64,000 nucleotides of DNA from contig OZ022503.1 of assembly GCA_963989385.1 (NCBI GenBank), positions 70,530,123 to 70,594,122 of the forward strand, given 5' to 3'. Positions 45,879 through 58,134 of this stretch are shown here, piece by piece. A program made the position numbers and the translations under genes. The stretch comes from Ctena decussata (taxonomy: Eukaryota; Mollusca; Bivalvia; Lucinida; Lucinidae). Below the pieces are notes generated by a model that was given only the letters and a program-made list of their open reading frames with translations, did no database searches and was not told where the DNA came from. Positions within the stretch are counted from its first letter, which is position 1; each line of letters begins with the position of its first letter.

Positions 45879-47656
45879 CAGGTGCGTTGCATTAATTTTA
45901 TACCTATGCCATTTTTTCATAAGTCTGAGCATACCCCCACGTGCATTCTAGCTTCAGCTCGAAGTCTTTGTTGCCAAAAAATCTTACAGTTACCATGGGA
46001 ATAAATAAAGGGACACTGCTTAGGATTTGAAAAAATTGCTGTATAGAATATTGCAAACAGGCGATTTTGCAACCTATCAAAGTTACCTTTACTATATTGA
46101 CAAGTGCTGAAACGCTTTAACGTAGTTTAAGTCTTTCTCGCGGTGTACAGAAATATGGTAATGAAAACCCGAGATCGATATGCCAATAACAGACATTCAA
46201 ATTTAAAGAGTAACTACACTTCAGGAACTGACTGAATCAGATCCCAAACCCTATCCCCAACATCAAAGGGAAAGATTGACAAAGACATCCCAAGAAACAA
46301 TAAATTACAAGTGAAAAGCCTAGCCAGCAGCTCTTTCCGAAATAGGTTGCAACTCAGCTATCTTTATTGAACTAAATAATTAAGACCAACAGAAGGGTTA
46401 CAGCAGACTAAGCAAATCATACGAAAAACATCTAACAACAAGTTTTACCTATTAAACCTGTTTTATTTAAAGAAATCCCGGATTTTTCCTGTCTACAAGA
46501 AAATATTTAACCTTAAATAGAGCCAGACGGGACCGTCTTTCGAGCAAGTTAGTATAGGTGTTGTTAATACAGTTAGGCTTGCTTTAGCCATTTAATTTAT
46601 AGAATGCCTGTTTCTTCCTATTTTTCGAGTCATTGAAAGAATACCTTTACAGCATTTTGACACTGACACATGGATAGCAGGACAGACGAGAAAAACGGAC
46701 ACAGTATACCTTGGCAAGAGCTTCATACGTCTTATTACATCCCTATTTGTTGTATTACAGGCTTCGCAACTGAGGTACTGGCTCTCATTCTTTCTTGAGT
46801 TTATTATTTTTTCCTCCTGTTAATAATTTAGTGAAGCACAGAAATGACTATTTAGAAATGTAGCCACTTAGCATAGAAATTATGAAGAGTCTAGATCTGA
46901 CCTATCTTTTATTCAAGAAGTGTACCTACTAGCAAGCATTGTTCACACCCTTTCGCAGTAACAAATATGGATGATTGAAAATCACCTGATCAGTGATGTT
47001 AAATGGTTCCGACAGGAGATGAAAAAAGCAAACAAAGAGAAATCTAAACTTTATTAAGCAAAAGTAAATTACCCCACCCCTCTCTTCTGTCACGTAAAAT
47101 TTCCAATTATTCAGTACCTTACCGCAAGCGAAATAGCATGAAAAGTCCTTTTGCAAAATAGCTCGCAGAAAGGATAGTAGAGGTATTTTATTTATTAAAT
47201 GTCTAAAGCAAGCTTAACTGTGTCTAGCATAGAATCGGCATTAATTTCCGGTATAGACGACCCAGACTGGCCCCTTTTAAGGATAAGTCTTTTCTTGCCG
47301 AACATAAATTTATCCGGGTTTTCATTAAATATGAGATGTTTGAATATCTGATATTGGAATGTCGATCTCGGTTTTTCGTTACCATATTCCTGTACACCGC
47401 TAAAAAGAATTAAACTATGTTGAAGCGTTTCAGCACTTGTCAATATAGTGAAGGTAACTTTGATAGCTTCCAAAATCGCTTCTCCGCAATATTCCATACA
47501 GTGAAATTTTCTGGAACATATAGCCGTATCCCTTCAATTACTCCCGTGGTAAGATTTTTTGACAACAAATACTTCCAACTGAAGCTAGAATCCAAGTGGG
47601 GTTATGCTAAGACTTCTGAAAAATTTGTATATGTATAAAATCAATGCACGCATCTG
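45879..47656. mobile_element. TA-flanked DNA transposon with about 320-bp TIRs, non-coding
   Basis: TA at 45877-45878 and 47657-47658. Ends CAGGTGCGTTGCATT and its imperfect inverse. The inverted homology runs inward to about 46205 and 47335 and includes GGTAAYGAAAAMCCGAGATCGA and a block around CAAGTGCTGAAACGC. The middle (46205-47335) has no transposase. It fits a Tc1/mariner-like non-autonomous element; the superfamily is tentative. Confidence 0.75.
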
Positions 47657-48029
47657 TATAAAAGCACAAGGCAGCAAATTTGACCTTACCGTAAAAAAGG
47701 TTAAGGTCAACACAAAATCATAATTTGAACAACCTTGGTAGTACTTGCGTACCCAATGCTACATACCAAATGTCAAGGCCATCGGCCGATTGGCTCTGGA
47801 GAAGAAGATTATTTTACGTATTTATCATATTTTGGCGTGGCGGCCATGTTGGTCATGTGACCAGGACCGTTTGAACAACTTTTCATTCCTAAGGCCCCAG
47901 GAGGCAACAGATAAAATCTGGATGCAATCGGTCTAGTTTTTTTCAGAGAAGAAGTTGTTTGAAATTGTTGACGGACGACGGAAGGACGATGACGCCGGCG
48001 ACGGTCGACGGAGCCTGCATAAAAATACA

Positions 48030-48345
48030 CCAATTAAATCTAAATGAGTTCCTTCAAGAGCAGGGAATACATTCTGAAGAAGGAACATTGGCCAGCACGT
48101 AGTTTCGGCTTATGAAGCCTCATCAGTGACCCTGACATTATCTGGTGACGAAAGCAGAGAAAAGAATACTGTAATTTCTTAATTTGTAATTGGGTAATCG
48201 ATTCAAAGACTGACTAGTATCGAAAAGATCCCAAATGAAATAGAAGACGATGATTTAGAATACGAGTCTAAATCAATCTAAACCTTCAGATTTCTCTGAA
48301 TATATCCTCTGATCTCAAAAGACGAAAATACATAAAATCTGCTCT
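48030..48345 (-). repeat. Dispersed 'tail' repeat, copy 3
   Basis: Reverse complement of the 20085 and 39590 copies. It abuts the 5' side of the 437-bp-unit element. Text similar to its outer end recurs in opposite orientation at 48435-48500, making a loose inverted pair. Confidence 0.65.
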
Positions 48346-48666
48346 ACGGGTGATTTACGAGGAGGCGTTTTACGGCCGCCACAAATAATCTTTATTTATC
48401 TGATAGGCCCAAAAGCTTAGAATAAATTCAGGAAAAGTGCAGTTTATATTTGACCTTTGCTCCTTTTTAGATCAGTGGAAATATTCTGAGAAATGGAAAT
48501 TAATATTAGGTTTAGATTCATATTCCAGACAGATTTTCTTATTGATATTAGGACCCTTTATCGGTATGTACCAGTCTTTGAATCGACTTCATATTTGAAA
48601 TTTACAAAATTTCAGTATGTTTTCCTACGGCTTTCGATGCCATGCCATTTCAAGGTTACTCATGAG

Positions 48667-48670
<4 letters not shown>

Positions 48671-48701
<31 letters not shown>

Positions 48702-48703
48702 TT
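48671..48703 (+). repeat. (TTA)n microsatellite
   Basis: About ten uninterrupted TTA/ATT units ending at the start of the pearl-like element at 48703. Confidence 0.95.
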
Positions 48704-49888
48704 GTCCCCCCACCAAAGGTGAGGGGGGACATATTGTTTTCAGTGCGGATCCTGGGCGTCGGCGTGACAGTTTCTTGCATGCGCAATATCTCTTGAACCG
48801 ATGGATGGAATTTTACCAAACTTGCATGGATACATCATTGGGAACAGTTTAAGAGCTGATTAGAATTTGGTGACCTTGACCTCGTTTTCAAGGTCCCTGG
48901 AGGACTTAGATGACAATTTCATGTACCCATGTTATCTCCTGAATAAATGGATGGAAATTCACCAAACTTGCATGGATACATTATTGGGACAAGTTTAAGA
49001 GCGCGATTGGATTTTGGTGACCTTGACTTTATTTTCAAGGTCACTGGAGGACTTCGATGAGAATTTCTTGTACCCAATATATCTCCTGAACCAATGGATG
49101 GACTTTCATCAAACTTGCATACATATATCACTGGGACAAGTAAAGAGCTAATTAGATTTTGGTGACCTTGACCTCATTTTCTAGGTCACTAGAGGACTGA
49201 GATGACAATTTCCTATTTCCACAATATCTCATGAGCCAATAGATGGAATTTCACCGAACTTGCTTGAATACATCACTGGGACTAGCTTAAGAGCTAATTA
49301 GATTTTGGTGACCTTGACCTCATTTACAAGGTAACTGGAGGACTTACATGGCAATTTCTTGTACCACAATATCTCATGAGCCAAAAGATGGAATTTTGCC
49401 AAACTTGCATGGAACATCACTGTGACTAGCTTAAGAGCTGATCAGATTCTGGTGACCTTGACCACATTTTCAAGGTCACAGGAGGACTTAGATATGAGAA
49501 AATTTCACTGAAGTTGATATATCTCATTAGCCTTTGGCTTGATTTCCACTTTACTTTCATAGATATACTTTTGGGACGATCTCAATGGTTTACTGTGTTT
49601 TGATACCTTGACCCCATTTTCAAGGTCAAAAGCTAACATAAAAATGTTTATTTTTTCACTTAAAAATAGTTCTATCTTGATCCAATAGACAGATATTCAT
49701 CAGACCTGCATGAATAAATTGTTGTGACAGGTTTAAGACATGTTTAGTTTTTGTGACCTTGACCCATTTTTCAAGGACATAGCCATATATGTAGACCAGT
49801 GGATGGATTTTCTCCAAACTTGCCTAGATATATTACTTGTACATGCTTTATATTCATAGGGGATGGGAAATGGGCTGGTGGGGGGACA
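48703..49888 (+). mobile_element. Pearl-like element with 146-bp tandem units
   Basis: TGTCCCCCCACC (48703-48714) begins a hairpin closing at 48731 and is inverted at the right end GGTGGGGGGACA (49877-49888). Seven units of about 146 bp, keyed by TTGGTGACCTTGACCTC. No ACGG run remains. No genes. Confidence 0.82.
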
Positions 49889-50119
49889 TAAGTTTTTCTC
49901 TCAAAAAACATTTCTAGTTATTATTTAGCCTAGTCTGGCCCACTTTCTATCTAATGACTGTTTTCCTTGCTCTTAAAGGAACTCATTTATGATTTTTATG
50001 TACAACGTCAATATAAAATGAGTCTCCTCTAAAGATATCAAAGTAGAAAGATAGGCAATGATCAGGAAAGGAATTGATACAATCAAATTCCACAACCCGC
50101 CCTCAAGCCCAAAAGGTCT

Positions 50120-50930
50120 GGCAGTTCTGTTGAAAAATAGGCAGAGGATCTCAATGAAAGTGTTCAGAATGCTCTCAGCTGGTGCCAGAAAAAACCAAAT
50201 GGCTATTAACAGCTCCAAAACTAAAGCAATGTTTATATCATCAGTCCAAAAACAGTCAATTATTCACGAAAATCAACCCAATCTTAAAATCAACTCAACT
50301 ACTATAGAAATTTCCAAACAGGAAAAACTACTCGGAGTCACAATAGATAACACACTTAACTGGTCTGCCCAGGTAGAGACAACAATTAAAAATGTAATTC
50401 TCTACTGGTTTTGCTTGGGCACATAAAATGTTTTTAGATATACCAAAAGAAAGCTTTATTTAAATACATATTTACTCCTACATTCGGATAACTGTAGTAC
50501 TATCTTGGGAAACTGCAGTAATGAACCCCTTGACAGACTTATTAAATTTCAAAAGAGAGCTGCAAGGATAATTCTTGACAGAGATCCCAGCAAACCCTTG
50601 GCAAAGCTCGGTTGGATGCAGTTTGATGAAAGGGTGAACTACCGGAAATGTTTAATAATGTATAAGTCTCTGCATAACTTGGCCTAAACGTAACTAAGCA
50701 ACACATTTACATACACACATGACATCCATAACCTCGACCTGAGATCAGCAAGAAACCAAACTCTTTATGTTCCAAGACCAAAGCTCGCGATCTACAGAAA
50801 GTCACTGGCTTATTCTGGACCTAAAATATGGAATACCCTTTCTGCATCAGTTAGGAATGCGCCAAATTGAGGGTCGTTCAAACAGTGTTATATGAGGTGG
50901 AGAAATGTGAATACCTATTGAAATTTTATA
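50120..50930 (+). pseudogene. LINE reverse transcriptase C-terminal fragment
   Basis: Plus-strand remnant in at least two frames. NQMAINSSKTKAMFIS and KLLGVTIDNTLNWSAQVE correspond to the end of the RT palm and thumb; then LIKFQKRAARIILDRD and LGWMQFDERVNYRKC; then SGPKIWNTLSASVRNA near 50815. This order is typical of the C-terminal third of Jockey/CR1-type ORF2. The 5' part is missing, as is usual for truncated LINE copies. The sequence after it (50950-51170) recurs at 51560-51850, probably the 3' UTR of the same family. Confidence 0.75.
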
Positions 50931-50949
50931 TACATGTATATATTAAATG

Positions 50950-51850
50950 TTTCAGGTGTATGGATGCACATCCATGTTTTCTGACATTTTTACGAAAGGC
51001 AAAAACTTTCCTTGGGGAGCAAGACTCTTTCCTTTAGGGGTTAACCCCTAGTGGGAAAAGAGGCAGAAATGAGAATGGCAGAGTTGACTCCCCTGAAAGT
51101 GTATCCATTCACCTTAAAAGGCCTGCGTAATGTCTAAATTACGCAAACTTTTTCCCTTCTTTTTCATATGCTTTTGTCGGAGTGTAAGTTGTGTAAATAA
51201 TAGGTACTTCTACTCATATGAATGTAGTACATGGGAACTTAGCATTCTGTTCTCTTTTTTTAACATCATTTATTCATTTATTTATTTCATGTTTTATAAA
51301 ACAGCCCTATTCATAGCAAGCCTTTTGTTTTGCTTTCACAAAGCTTGACCTGGTATGAGGTATGACACAAGTATGTCGCAGTGAAGACTCTTGAGAAATG
51401 CTAATTTAATATTGCTTTCTTTCTTTCTTGTCTGAGAACTGAAAACTAAGATTCATATTCGAGACTTTATAACTTGCTTTTATTCTCAACTTATGAGTAC
51501 CAAGATACAGTTTCAGGGATGTTGCCTTAATTAGGTTCTTTTTTATGCAAAATGTTAAGGTGTATGGAGTATCTTCATGTTTTTTCACCCATGTTTACGA
51601 AGGGGACATCTTCTTTAACTTCCTGTTGGCTTCGCTTGGGGACAAAATCTTCCAAAGAGATCAAATGAAAGTATTTGCTCCTGAAGAGAATGGGTCTTTC
51701 CTTGAGGGGATGCCCCCGCCCCCCCCCCCCCCGAGGGGAGAGAGACAAAATGAAAATGGCAGAGTCGACTCCTCCCCAGGAGGTGTATCCATTCACCTTA
51801 AATGGCTTGTATGCCTTCTGAATTATATTGTTTCATTATTCAGACTTTTT
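50950..51850 (+). repeat. Duplicated LINE 3'-UTR-like segments
   Basis: 50955-51130 and 51570-51815 share ATCTTCATGTTTT/ATCCATGTTTT, TTTACGAARGG, GGCAGAGTYGACTCC and GTATCCATTCACCTTAAA in order. A related reverse-strand copy lies at 61530-61740. A C-run occurs at 51719-51732. Confidence 0.6.
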
Positions 51851-53400
51851 CTTTTCCTCATATCTTTGTGTGTCATTGCATAAGTTATAGATGTTTCTAA
51901 TTCTGAGTGAATGGTTTGTGCTGTAAATGATTGTATGAGTATCAACTTTACTATAAGTATTTGAACTCATATTGTATAAATTTCTATTTTCCTGAAATAG
52001 GTTTTGTATAATTTTGAAAGCAGAACAACATCTTATCTCCAAGAATCAATTTATACAAATTCTATTTAAAAACATTTCATAAAATTGGAGTTCATTTGGT
52101 ACAGTATGACCCGAAATTATTGAGAATTGCATTTTTCACAGTCTATTAATCCTGGTAGTTTCAGTAAATCATATGCATGGTAGAATATTAAGAAACGAAT
52201 GTAATGAATAATTTCTAGCAATAATATTTTGTTTTACTACTATTTTCAGTAATTTATGTCAATTTATTGGACCAAGGGGTCTAAATTCGCAAAATAAGAT
52301 GGATTTTCGACAGCTTTTCTGAAGTGTTAGTCTTATATTAGACGACACTGCTTCAAGCTAACACATTCTGGTTTGTGTTAAATATCATTAAACATTTTCA
52401 TGTTTATATTTGTTGTTATGTGATATAAAATATTTAAGTCTTGATGTTGATAACTAAGTTTTTTGAGCAACGGAAATTTAGGTAAAGCACATTAACAGTA
52501 AAATCTCATACATTTGGGGTCTGCAATATTCAAGTCATAGTGAAAAGTATATTCAACAAGCGTGATCTTATTTTCTGGTATCATAATACATATAATTTAT
52601 TAGTGGCTGCAACTGTAAAGTTATGTTTGTCTGCCATTATTACTTTTCATTCAGTGACTACGTCAAGTAGCCTACCCTACTGAAAACATACAAATTTTCC
52701 TAGAATTTGATGAAAATTTGAAAACATTGCTGTTGTTCAGATCCAAATAATTTCTTATAAAATGCAGATGGTATCATACATAGTAACTGCTTGTACAGTA
52801 GTGTTGGTCCTGTATCTGAAAAGGCAATTTGAAAAGATATTAGCTGTCTTAAGCATTATCTGGTTGAAATTTTATTTCGAATTTCATCTTATTTTGCGAT
52901 TTTCCAAAACTTTTGCTCTTGGTTAATTAAATGAGAGATAATCCTTATCATACAGATGACTGACAAACATCAAGGCTGTCACATTGTAGATCAGTGAGGA
53001 CTATACCAACACCATATCAAAACAATTTCGTTAATTCATATGAAGCTAGAAAAATACTGACTGAAAATAGGTAAAAATTCTCAATAATTTCCGGTCATAC
53101 TATATGTATGTATATGGTTCTAGAGATGTTTTAGATTAAGCTCAGCTGTACACTTTCAAACACTCAAAAACTGGTTTCAAAATAAATGGGCATTTCAGTC
53201 TAAATATAACTGAAACAAAACTGGACTGTTAAAAGGTTAAAAATACAGAAAAAACGTTGTTAGAAAGTAATAATAGCAGTACATAGTGATGTTTAAATCT
53301 GTCTTTGCTTTGTTTGTTAATCTGATGTTAGTATTAATTTTATTATAATTAATAATTAAATGTAAGTGTTTGGCAGGTCAAACAAAGGGCCATTAGTGGT
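51850..53400. other. Gene-free AT-rich stretch
   Basis: No gene. An inverted pair, ACAGTATGACCCGAAATTATTGAGAATT (about 52102) and its reverse complement near 53070-53102, brackets it. A roughly 1-kb AT-rich TIR element is possible. Confidence 0.45.
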
Positions 53401-53511
53401 TTATAAATAGCTATAGAGGGCCTCAGGGAAGGTTGGTTTTGCCAACTATGTTTTTTCCTCTCTAAAAGACATTATTTACTTACTTACTAACTTACCTACT
53501 TACTAACCATA

Positions 53512-55948
53512 CGGATAGCAGCCCCATATGCTGTCTGCAAAATATCAGCTAAATCGGATCAGTGGTTCTGGAGATGAAATCGTTTGAACCTTTTTATCAT
53601 ATATGGGCATGCCGGCCAACTTGGATTTCGAATCCTGACCATTTTAGCTAATTTCTGTACAACTTGCATAGAGATGCTAAATAAGAAGTCGGGTTTAACA
53701 ATGGACACCTAGTTTCAGAGGAAATGGCATTTGAGTTTTTTCATGAACGGCTGCCAAGACAACCAAAGTTGCCATGTAATTTTTATAAAAACTTTATTAA
53801 CCCTATAAAATAGCTCTAAGGGTCCAAGTATTTGAAATTTTACGCCATTTTTCCAAATTTTACCCCACAAGCTAAAGGTTTGTTTACTATCCGACTGGAA
53901 TAATTTTAGCTTTTTTCCCCCGCCTTTTCGAAGAAAAGCAAAGTGACATAGTTTTCGGCATTCCGTCCTTCCGTCCTTATTTCCGCCCTTCCGTCCCCCT
54001 AAAGTAGTAGGTAACTTGTGTGCGCAACTACTCCAACAGTTTTATGCCGATTCTTTCGAAACTTTACAGCTGTTTTTGTCATGGTCTGAAAATATGCATG
54101 TGGTTTGGATATAATCCTGAGATTATTTTTTGGTACTTTTTTTACAAGTTGAACTTAGTCATTTTTAGGCGTTTTTACTATCAAAGTGACTAGATAGTGG
54201 GTACCTTGTGTGCGCAACTCCTCCAACAGTTTTATGCCGATGCCTTTGAAACTTCACAGGTGTTTTGGTCATGGTCTGAAGATAAGCATGTGGTTTGGAT
54301 ATAATCCTCACATTATTGTTTATCACTTTTTTTCATTGACATGTCCTTTAATTGAAATAAACAATAATGGCGGGGGACATAAATTCTTTGAATTTGCTTG
54401 TTATATAGGGAGGTGACCCATATGCTTCCTGCAAAATATCGACTTAATCGGCCCAGTGGTTCTGGAGAAGAAGACGCATGAATGTATTTTTTTACAACAT
54501 ATGGATATGACGACCATCTTGAAATTCCAATCATGACCATTTTAGTTACTTTTGTACAACCAGAATATAAATGCTGTATATGAAATTTGATGAAAATTGG
54601 CTGCCTAGTTTCAGAGGAAATGCCATTAAAATCTTTTCACGAATGGTTGCCATGACAACCAATGTTGCCATGTAATTTTCATTAAAACTTCATATATGTT
54701 ATCAGTACATTGTCTTCAATAACCCTATGAAAATTAGCTTTCGGCTCTAAGGGCCCATGTATTTGAAATTTTACGTTATTTTCCCAAATTTACCCCACCC
54801 GGTAAAGGTCTGTTTACGATCCGGCTAGAATGATTTTAGTCATTTTATATAGTGAGGTATCCGATATGCTGCCTGCAAAATATCTGCCAAAATGGTTCAG
54901 TGATTCTAGAGAAGAAAACGTTTGAATGTTTTTTACCATATATGGATATGACGGCCATCTTGATTTCGAATCATGATCATTTTAGTTATTTTGTATACAA
55001 TTACCATATAAATGCTAAATATGAAATTGTCTATCTAGTTTCAGAGGAAATGTTATTTGAATTTTTTCATGAACGTTTGCCATGGCAACCAAAGTTTCAT
55101 AAAACGTTCATATATGTTATCAGTATATTGTGTTCTAAAACCGAATGAAAAATTAGTTTCCTAGCTCTGAGGGTCCCGACCAGAATAATATTAACTATTT
55201 CATATAGGGAGGTACCCCATATGTTTCCTGGAAAATATCAACCTAATCGGTCTAGTAATTCTGGAAAAGAACTGATTTAATTTCTTTTATGCTATATGGC
55301 ATGAAGGCCTACTTGAATTTTAAATCAATACCATATAAGCTTTTTTTTCTTTTGTTTTTGTACCACCACCATATAAGTATATGAAATTTGGTTAAAATTA
55401 GCTGCATAGTTTCAGAGGTAACGTCATTAAAAAAATTTCGTGAACGGTTACAATGACAACCTAAATTGCCATGTAATTTTCATCAAAATGAATCAGTAAA
55501 TTGCCTTCAATTCTCCTGTGAAAAATTAGCTTCCTAGCTCTAAGGGTCCATGTAACTGATACTTTACATCATTTCCCCAAATTTACCCCACCCACTAAAG
55601 GTCTGTTTACGATCCGCCTTGAATGAGTTTAGCTATTTTATATAGGCAGGTATCCCATATGCTTCCTGCAAAATATCAGCTAAATCGGTCCAGTGGTTCT
55701 GGAGAAGAAGTCGTTGGAATGTTGTTTTACTATACATGGGCATGACGGCCAACTTGAACTTCCAATCATGACCATTTTGGCTTTTTTTGTTCACCCGACC
55801 CCCGCAGGCAACGTTTGAAATTTTTTGACAATCGACTCAATGGTTTTAGAGGAGAAGTCGTTTGAAAGTGCTGACGGAAGACGGACAGGCGTACGGCAGA
55901 GATTGCCTATCCTATTAGCTCCCCGACGCCTTTGGCTCAGGGGAGCTA
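53512..55948 (-). mobile_element. Non-autonomous Helentron-like element with 440-bp units
   Basis: The 5' end is at the right on the reverse strand: hairpin TAGCTCCCC...GGGGAGCTA (55916-55948), then a degraded CCGTC run (55874-55900). Five units are keyed by CAGTGGTTCTGGAGAAGAAG and TGCCATGGCAACCAAAGTT. The third is shortened by about 90 bp. The 3' end (left, near 53400-53510) is not clearly defined. A second element is nested at 53917-54376. Confidence 0.7.
53917..54376 (+). mobile_element. Pearl-like element nested in the 440-bp array
   Basis: CCCCCGCC (53917-53924) inverted as GGCGGGGG (54369-54376). A CCGTCCTTCCGTCC microsatellite (53967-54000) and two units keyed by TGTGTGCGCAACTMCTCCAACAG. 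The array unit on either side joins cleanly when it is removed. Confidence 0.75.
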
Positions 55949-56695
55949 AAAGCAAAATCGAAAACAGAATGGGCACTATTCAGATGACTATTTTGCTCGA
56001 GACACTAGACAAGCGGGCAGAACAACATGTAATATTGGGGTAACTTCATTAAAAGAACCACCTTTGAACGGTAAAGTAGTGTATGTATTAGGGGCGCTTA
56101 TCCTAATTTTAATGAATCAAAACCCTCGCCCTCTGCCTCTGCAGTTGTCCGAACATGTAACTAGTTGTTTGGTCCGCATGAAAGTTTCCTAACCCATTAA
56201 TGAATCATCACAGGAAACAAATTAATAACGAATAAGACTTTTGGAGAATCAAAGATGAGGTCTCGACAGAAACACGCATTATACCAACTGGGGATCTCTG
56301 AGGTGCCAAGCAACACCACTGAAATACCGAAGCAAAAGAAAACCGCTAATTGAAATCAAAATGACCAAACAACAGAAAAGGCAATCTCCGGCCCCAACGA
56401 ACTAAAACAGATAGCTTTTTGCCGGGTCCATCATTGATTCTGAAGCCCAACCAACCGGCGTGCAATTAAAAAGGAAATCAACGTCATTAGCCCTGATTGG
56501 GTTAACCACTTAACATGCAGACTGCAGCATAGTATTTTTGTTAATTCCACTACGTTTGTAATGGATGATACTCTTTTTCTAAATTGATCAGAAATTATCC
56601 CTACCTAACAATGAGATAAATTTATAGACGGAGTCGCAACAACATTCTGGTTCCGATAGGCCTTCTTGCCAACCAGTTTTTAATCCGACCTTGAA
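55949..56695. other. Gene-free stretch
   Basis: No gene or structured repeat recognised until the block at 56645, which matches 16680-16700. Confidence 0.35.
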
Positions 56696-57404
56696 GGACC
56701 TCTGACAGTATCAATGCAAATTTGCCTATTTTTCGACAAAGTATTGCGCCTTGGCATTATTTGGCATTAATATGTAGACTTGTGGTTTACAAAGACATTT
56801 TAACAGTGATTTTGAAAAATAAGCTTGCCTCTAGAATAACTTAAACCGATTTTATCAAGGGGGGTACGTGAATTTTTCAGTCTCTGAAAATACGTCAATG
56901 TTTTTGGTTTTCTAATATATCAAAATTTTAATTGATAACTATGCTTAATCTGACGTACACACTACTATTACTGATATTAAGCAACATCTTTTCAATAATA
57001 AGGACTTAAGCCTATTTTTAGATATAAAGGGTGTAAGTACCCCACCCACTTTTTCAGTTTTTCAGCTGTAGACTATCTTTCCCCCCCCCCCCCCCCGTGC
57101 CTCAGCAAGCCACTGACGTATGATGTGTATTATGATTGTACACACATACATACAAAGTGGCTAGCTGAGGCACGGGGGGAAAGTATATTTAAAAAAACTT
57201 TTCCTATTTCCATTACGTTTAATTATAAAATTTGGCTTTTTCCGCCAAAAATTGAAGTCTATGTGCTAAAAAATCAGAAATTAAACTCATAGCCAGTTAG
57301 GGGAAGTTAAGAACAACAAACTTCAAGAGAAATTCTTGGGTATATCAAAAATTTAATTTTGACTGATTTTATAGGCAAATTAACATTACAACCGTCAGAG
57401 GTCC
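56696..57404. mobile_element. 709-bp MITE with GGACCTCTGAC ends
   Basis: TIRs of about 35 bp (56696-56730 and 57370-57404), imperfect. A central inverted pair, GTGCCTCAGCAAGCCACT and its near inverse, sits at 57093-57180 beside a C-run (57080-57096) and a matching G-run. The paralogous copy at 16680-16800 lacks it. No target duplication could be fixed. Confidence 0.65.
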
Positions 57405-57714
57405 AAAGTTTAGAAACTAATTCATAGTGTTGGCGATAGATTTAGAAAAAGCTTTTCGAAGTTTATAATAACGATAGCCCTTTTGGAGAAGGTTAACAGT
57501 TGAAATTTTATTACTGGCATTACGGTCAGTCACATGACTAGACACTCTATTAAACCGAATAAGTTGAGAAATGTAAACCCCGTAAGAGGTAGGACAGGCG
57601 ACGTCATCATCTAAAAAATAAAAAATTACTTTCTTAAGTCAAAGTCATCATTTTTCATATAAATCAGCCGAAGGATAAATAAAAGATGGTGGCCGGACCG
57701 GGTATCGAACCAAG

Positions 57715-57955
57715 ACTTATAAGCCAGAGGTACTGGGTTCGATACCTGGTGCGGCCCCCTACTTTCGTTTCTCCTTCCGTTGGTTCAAGAAGGGCAGTTG
57801 TCAATTACTGGTGCAGTAAGTGTACTTAGTTAAATTTAACCGCTTAGGAGGTCTAAGCCTGCCCAGGAATAGTGTGGTTAGGTTATCTGACCGTCCCGAC
57901 ATGACTATAGCTGTTTATCGTGGACGTTAAACAATGTCACAACAACAACGAGAAA
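57715..57955 (+). mobile_element. tRNA-derived SINE (family A), diverged copy
   Basis: B box GGGTTCGATACC, then the family body from CTACTTTCGTTTCTCCTTCCG to GTGGACGTTAAAC, clearly older than copies 1-3. The expected tRNA 5' half is replaced by an inverted partial copy of the B-box region (57688-57710), so two B boxes face each other. Confidence 0.75.
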
Positions 57956-58134
57956 CAATAACAACAACGACAACGATGTATTAATACGGTGCGAATTTGG
58001 TTTATGGGCAGACTTATTACACCACTGATTTCATACGAGGTGAGAAATAGAGTTAATACAAAACATGTTATGGGGTCCCAAAGTGCAGTTGCCGCAGGGC
58101 AGTGTGGGTAAAAGGTCCACGTTATTTTGAGATA

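Larger units (their letters stand above)
43353..48010 (-). mobile_element. Non-autonomous Helentron-like element with 437-bp tandem units
   Basis: Reverse orientation. The 3' end at the left reads (reverse strand) CTCAGGTAAGTGATTCAG with a short GAGCC/GGCCC hairpin near 43360-43375. The 5' side near 47975-48010 has a degraded CCGTC microsatellite but no preserved hairpin. Five units are keyed by CCAAGTTTCAAGGCCATCGG (43666, 44106, 44539, 44979 and 47765). Two DNA transposons (45142-45679 and 45879-47656) are nested in it. Confidence 0.7.

Noticed and set aside
51719..51733. Pro-rich open frame through the C-run
   Set aside because: The proline run is the poly-C tract in a LINE 3'-UTR-like repeat.
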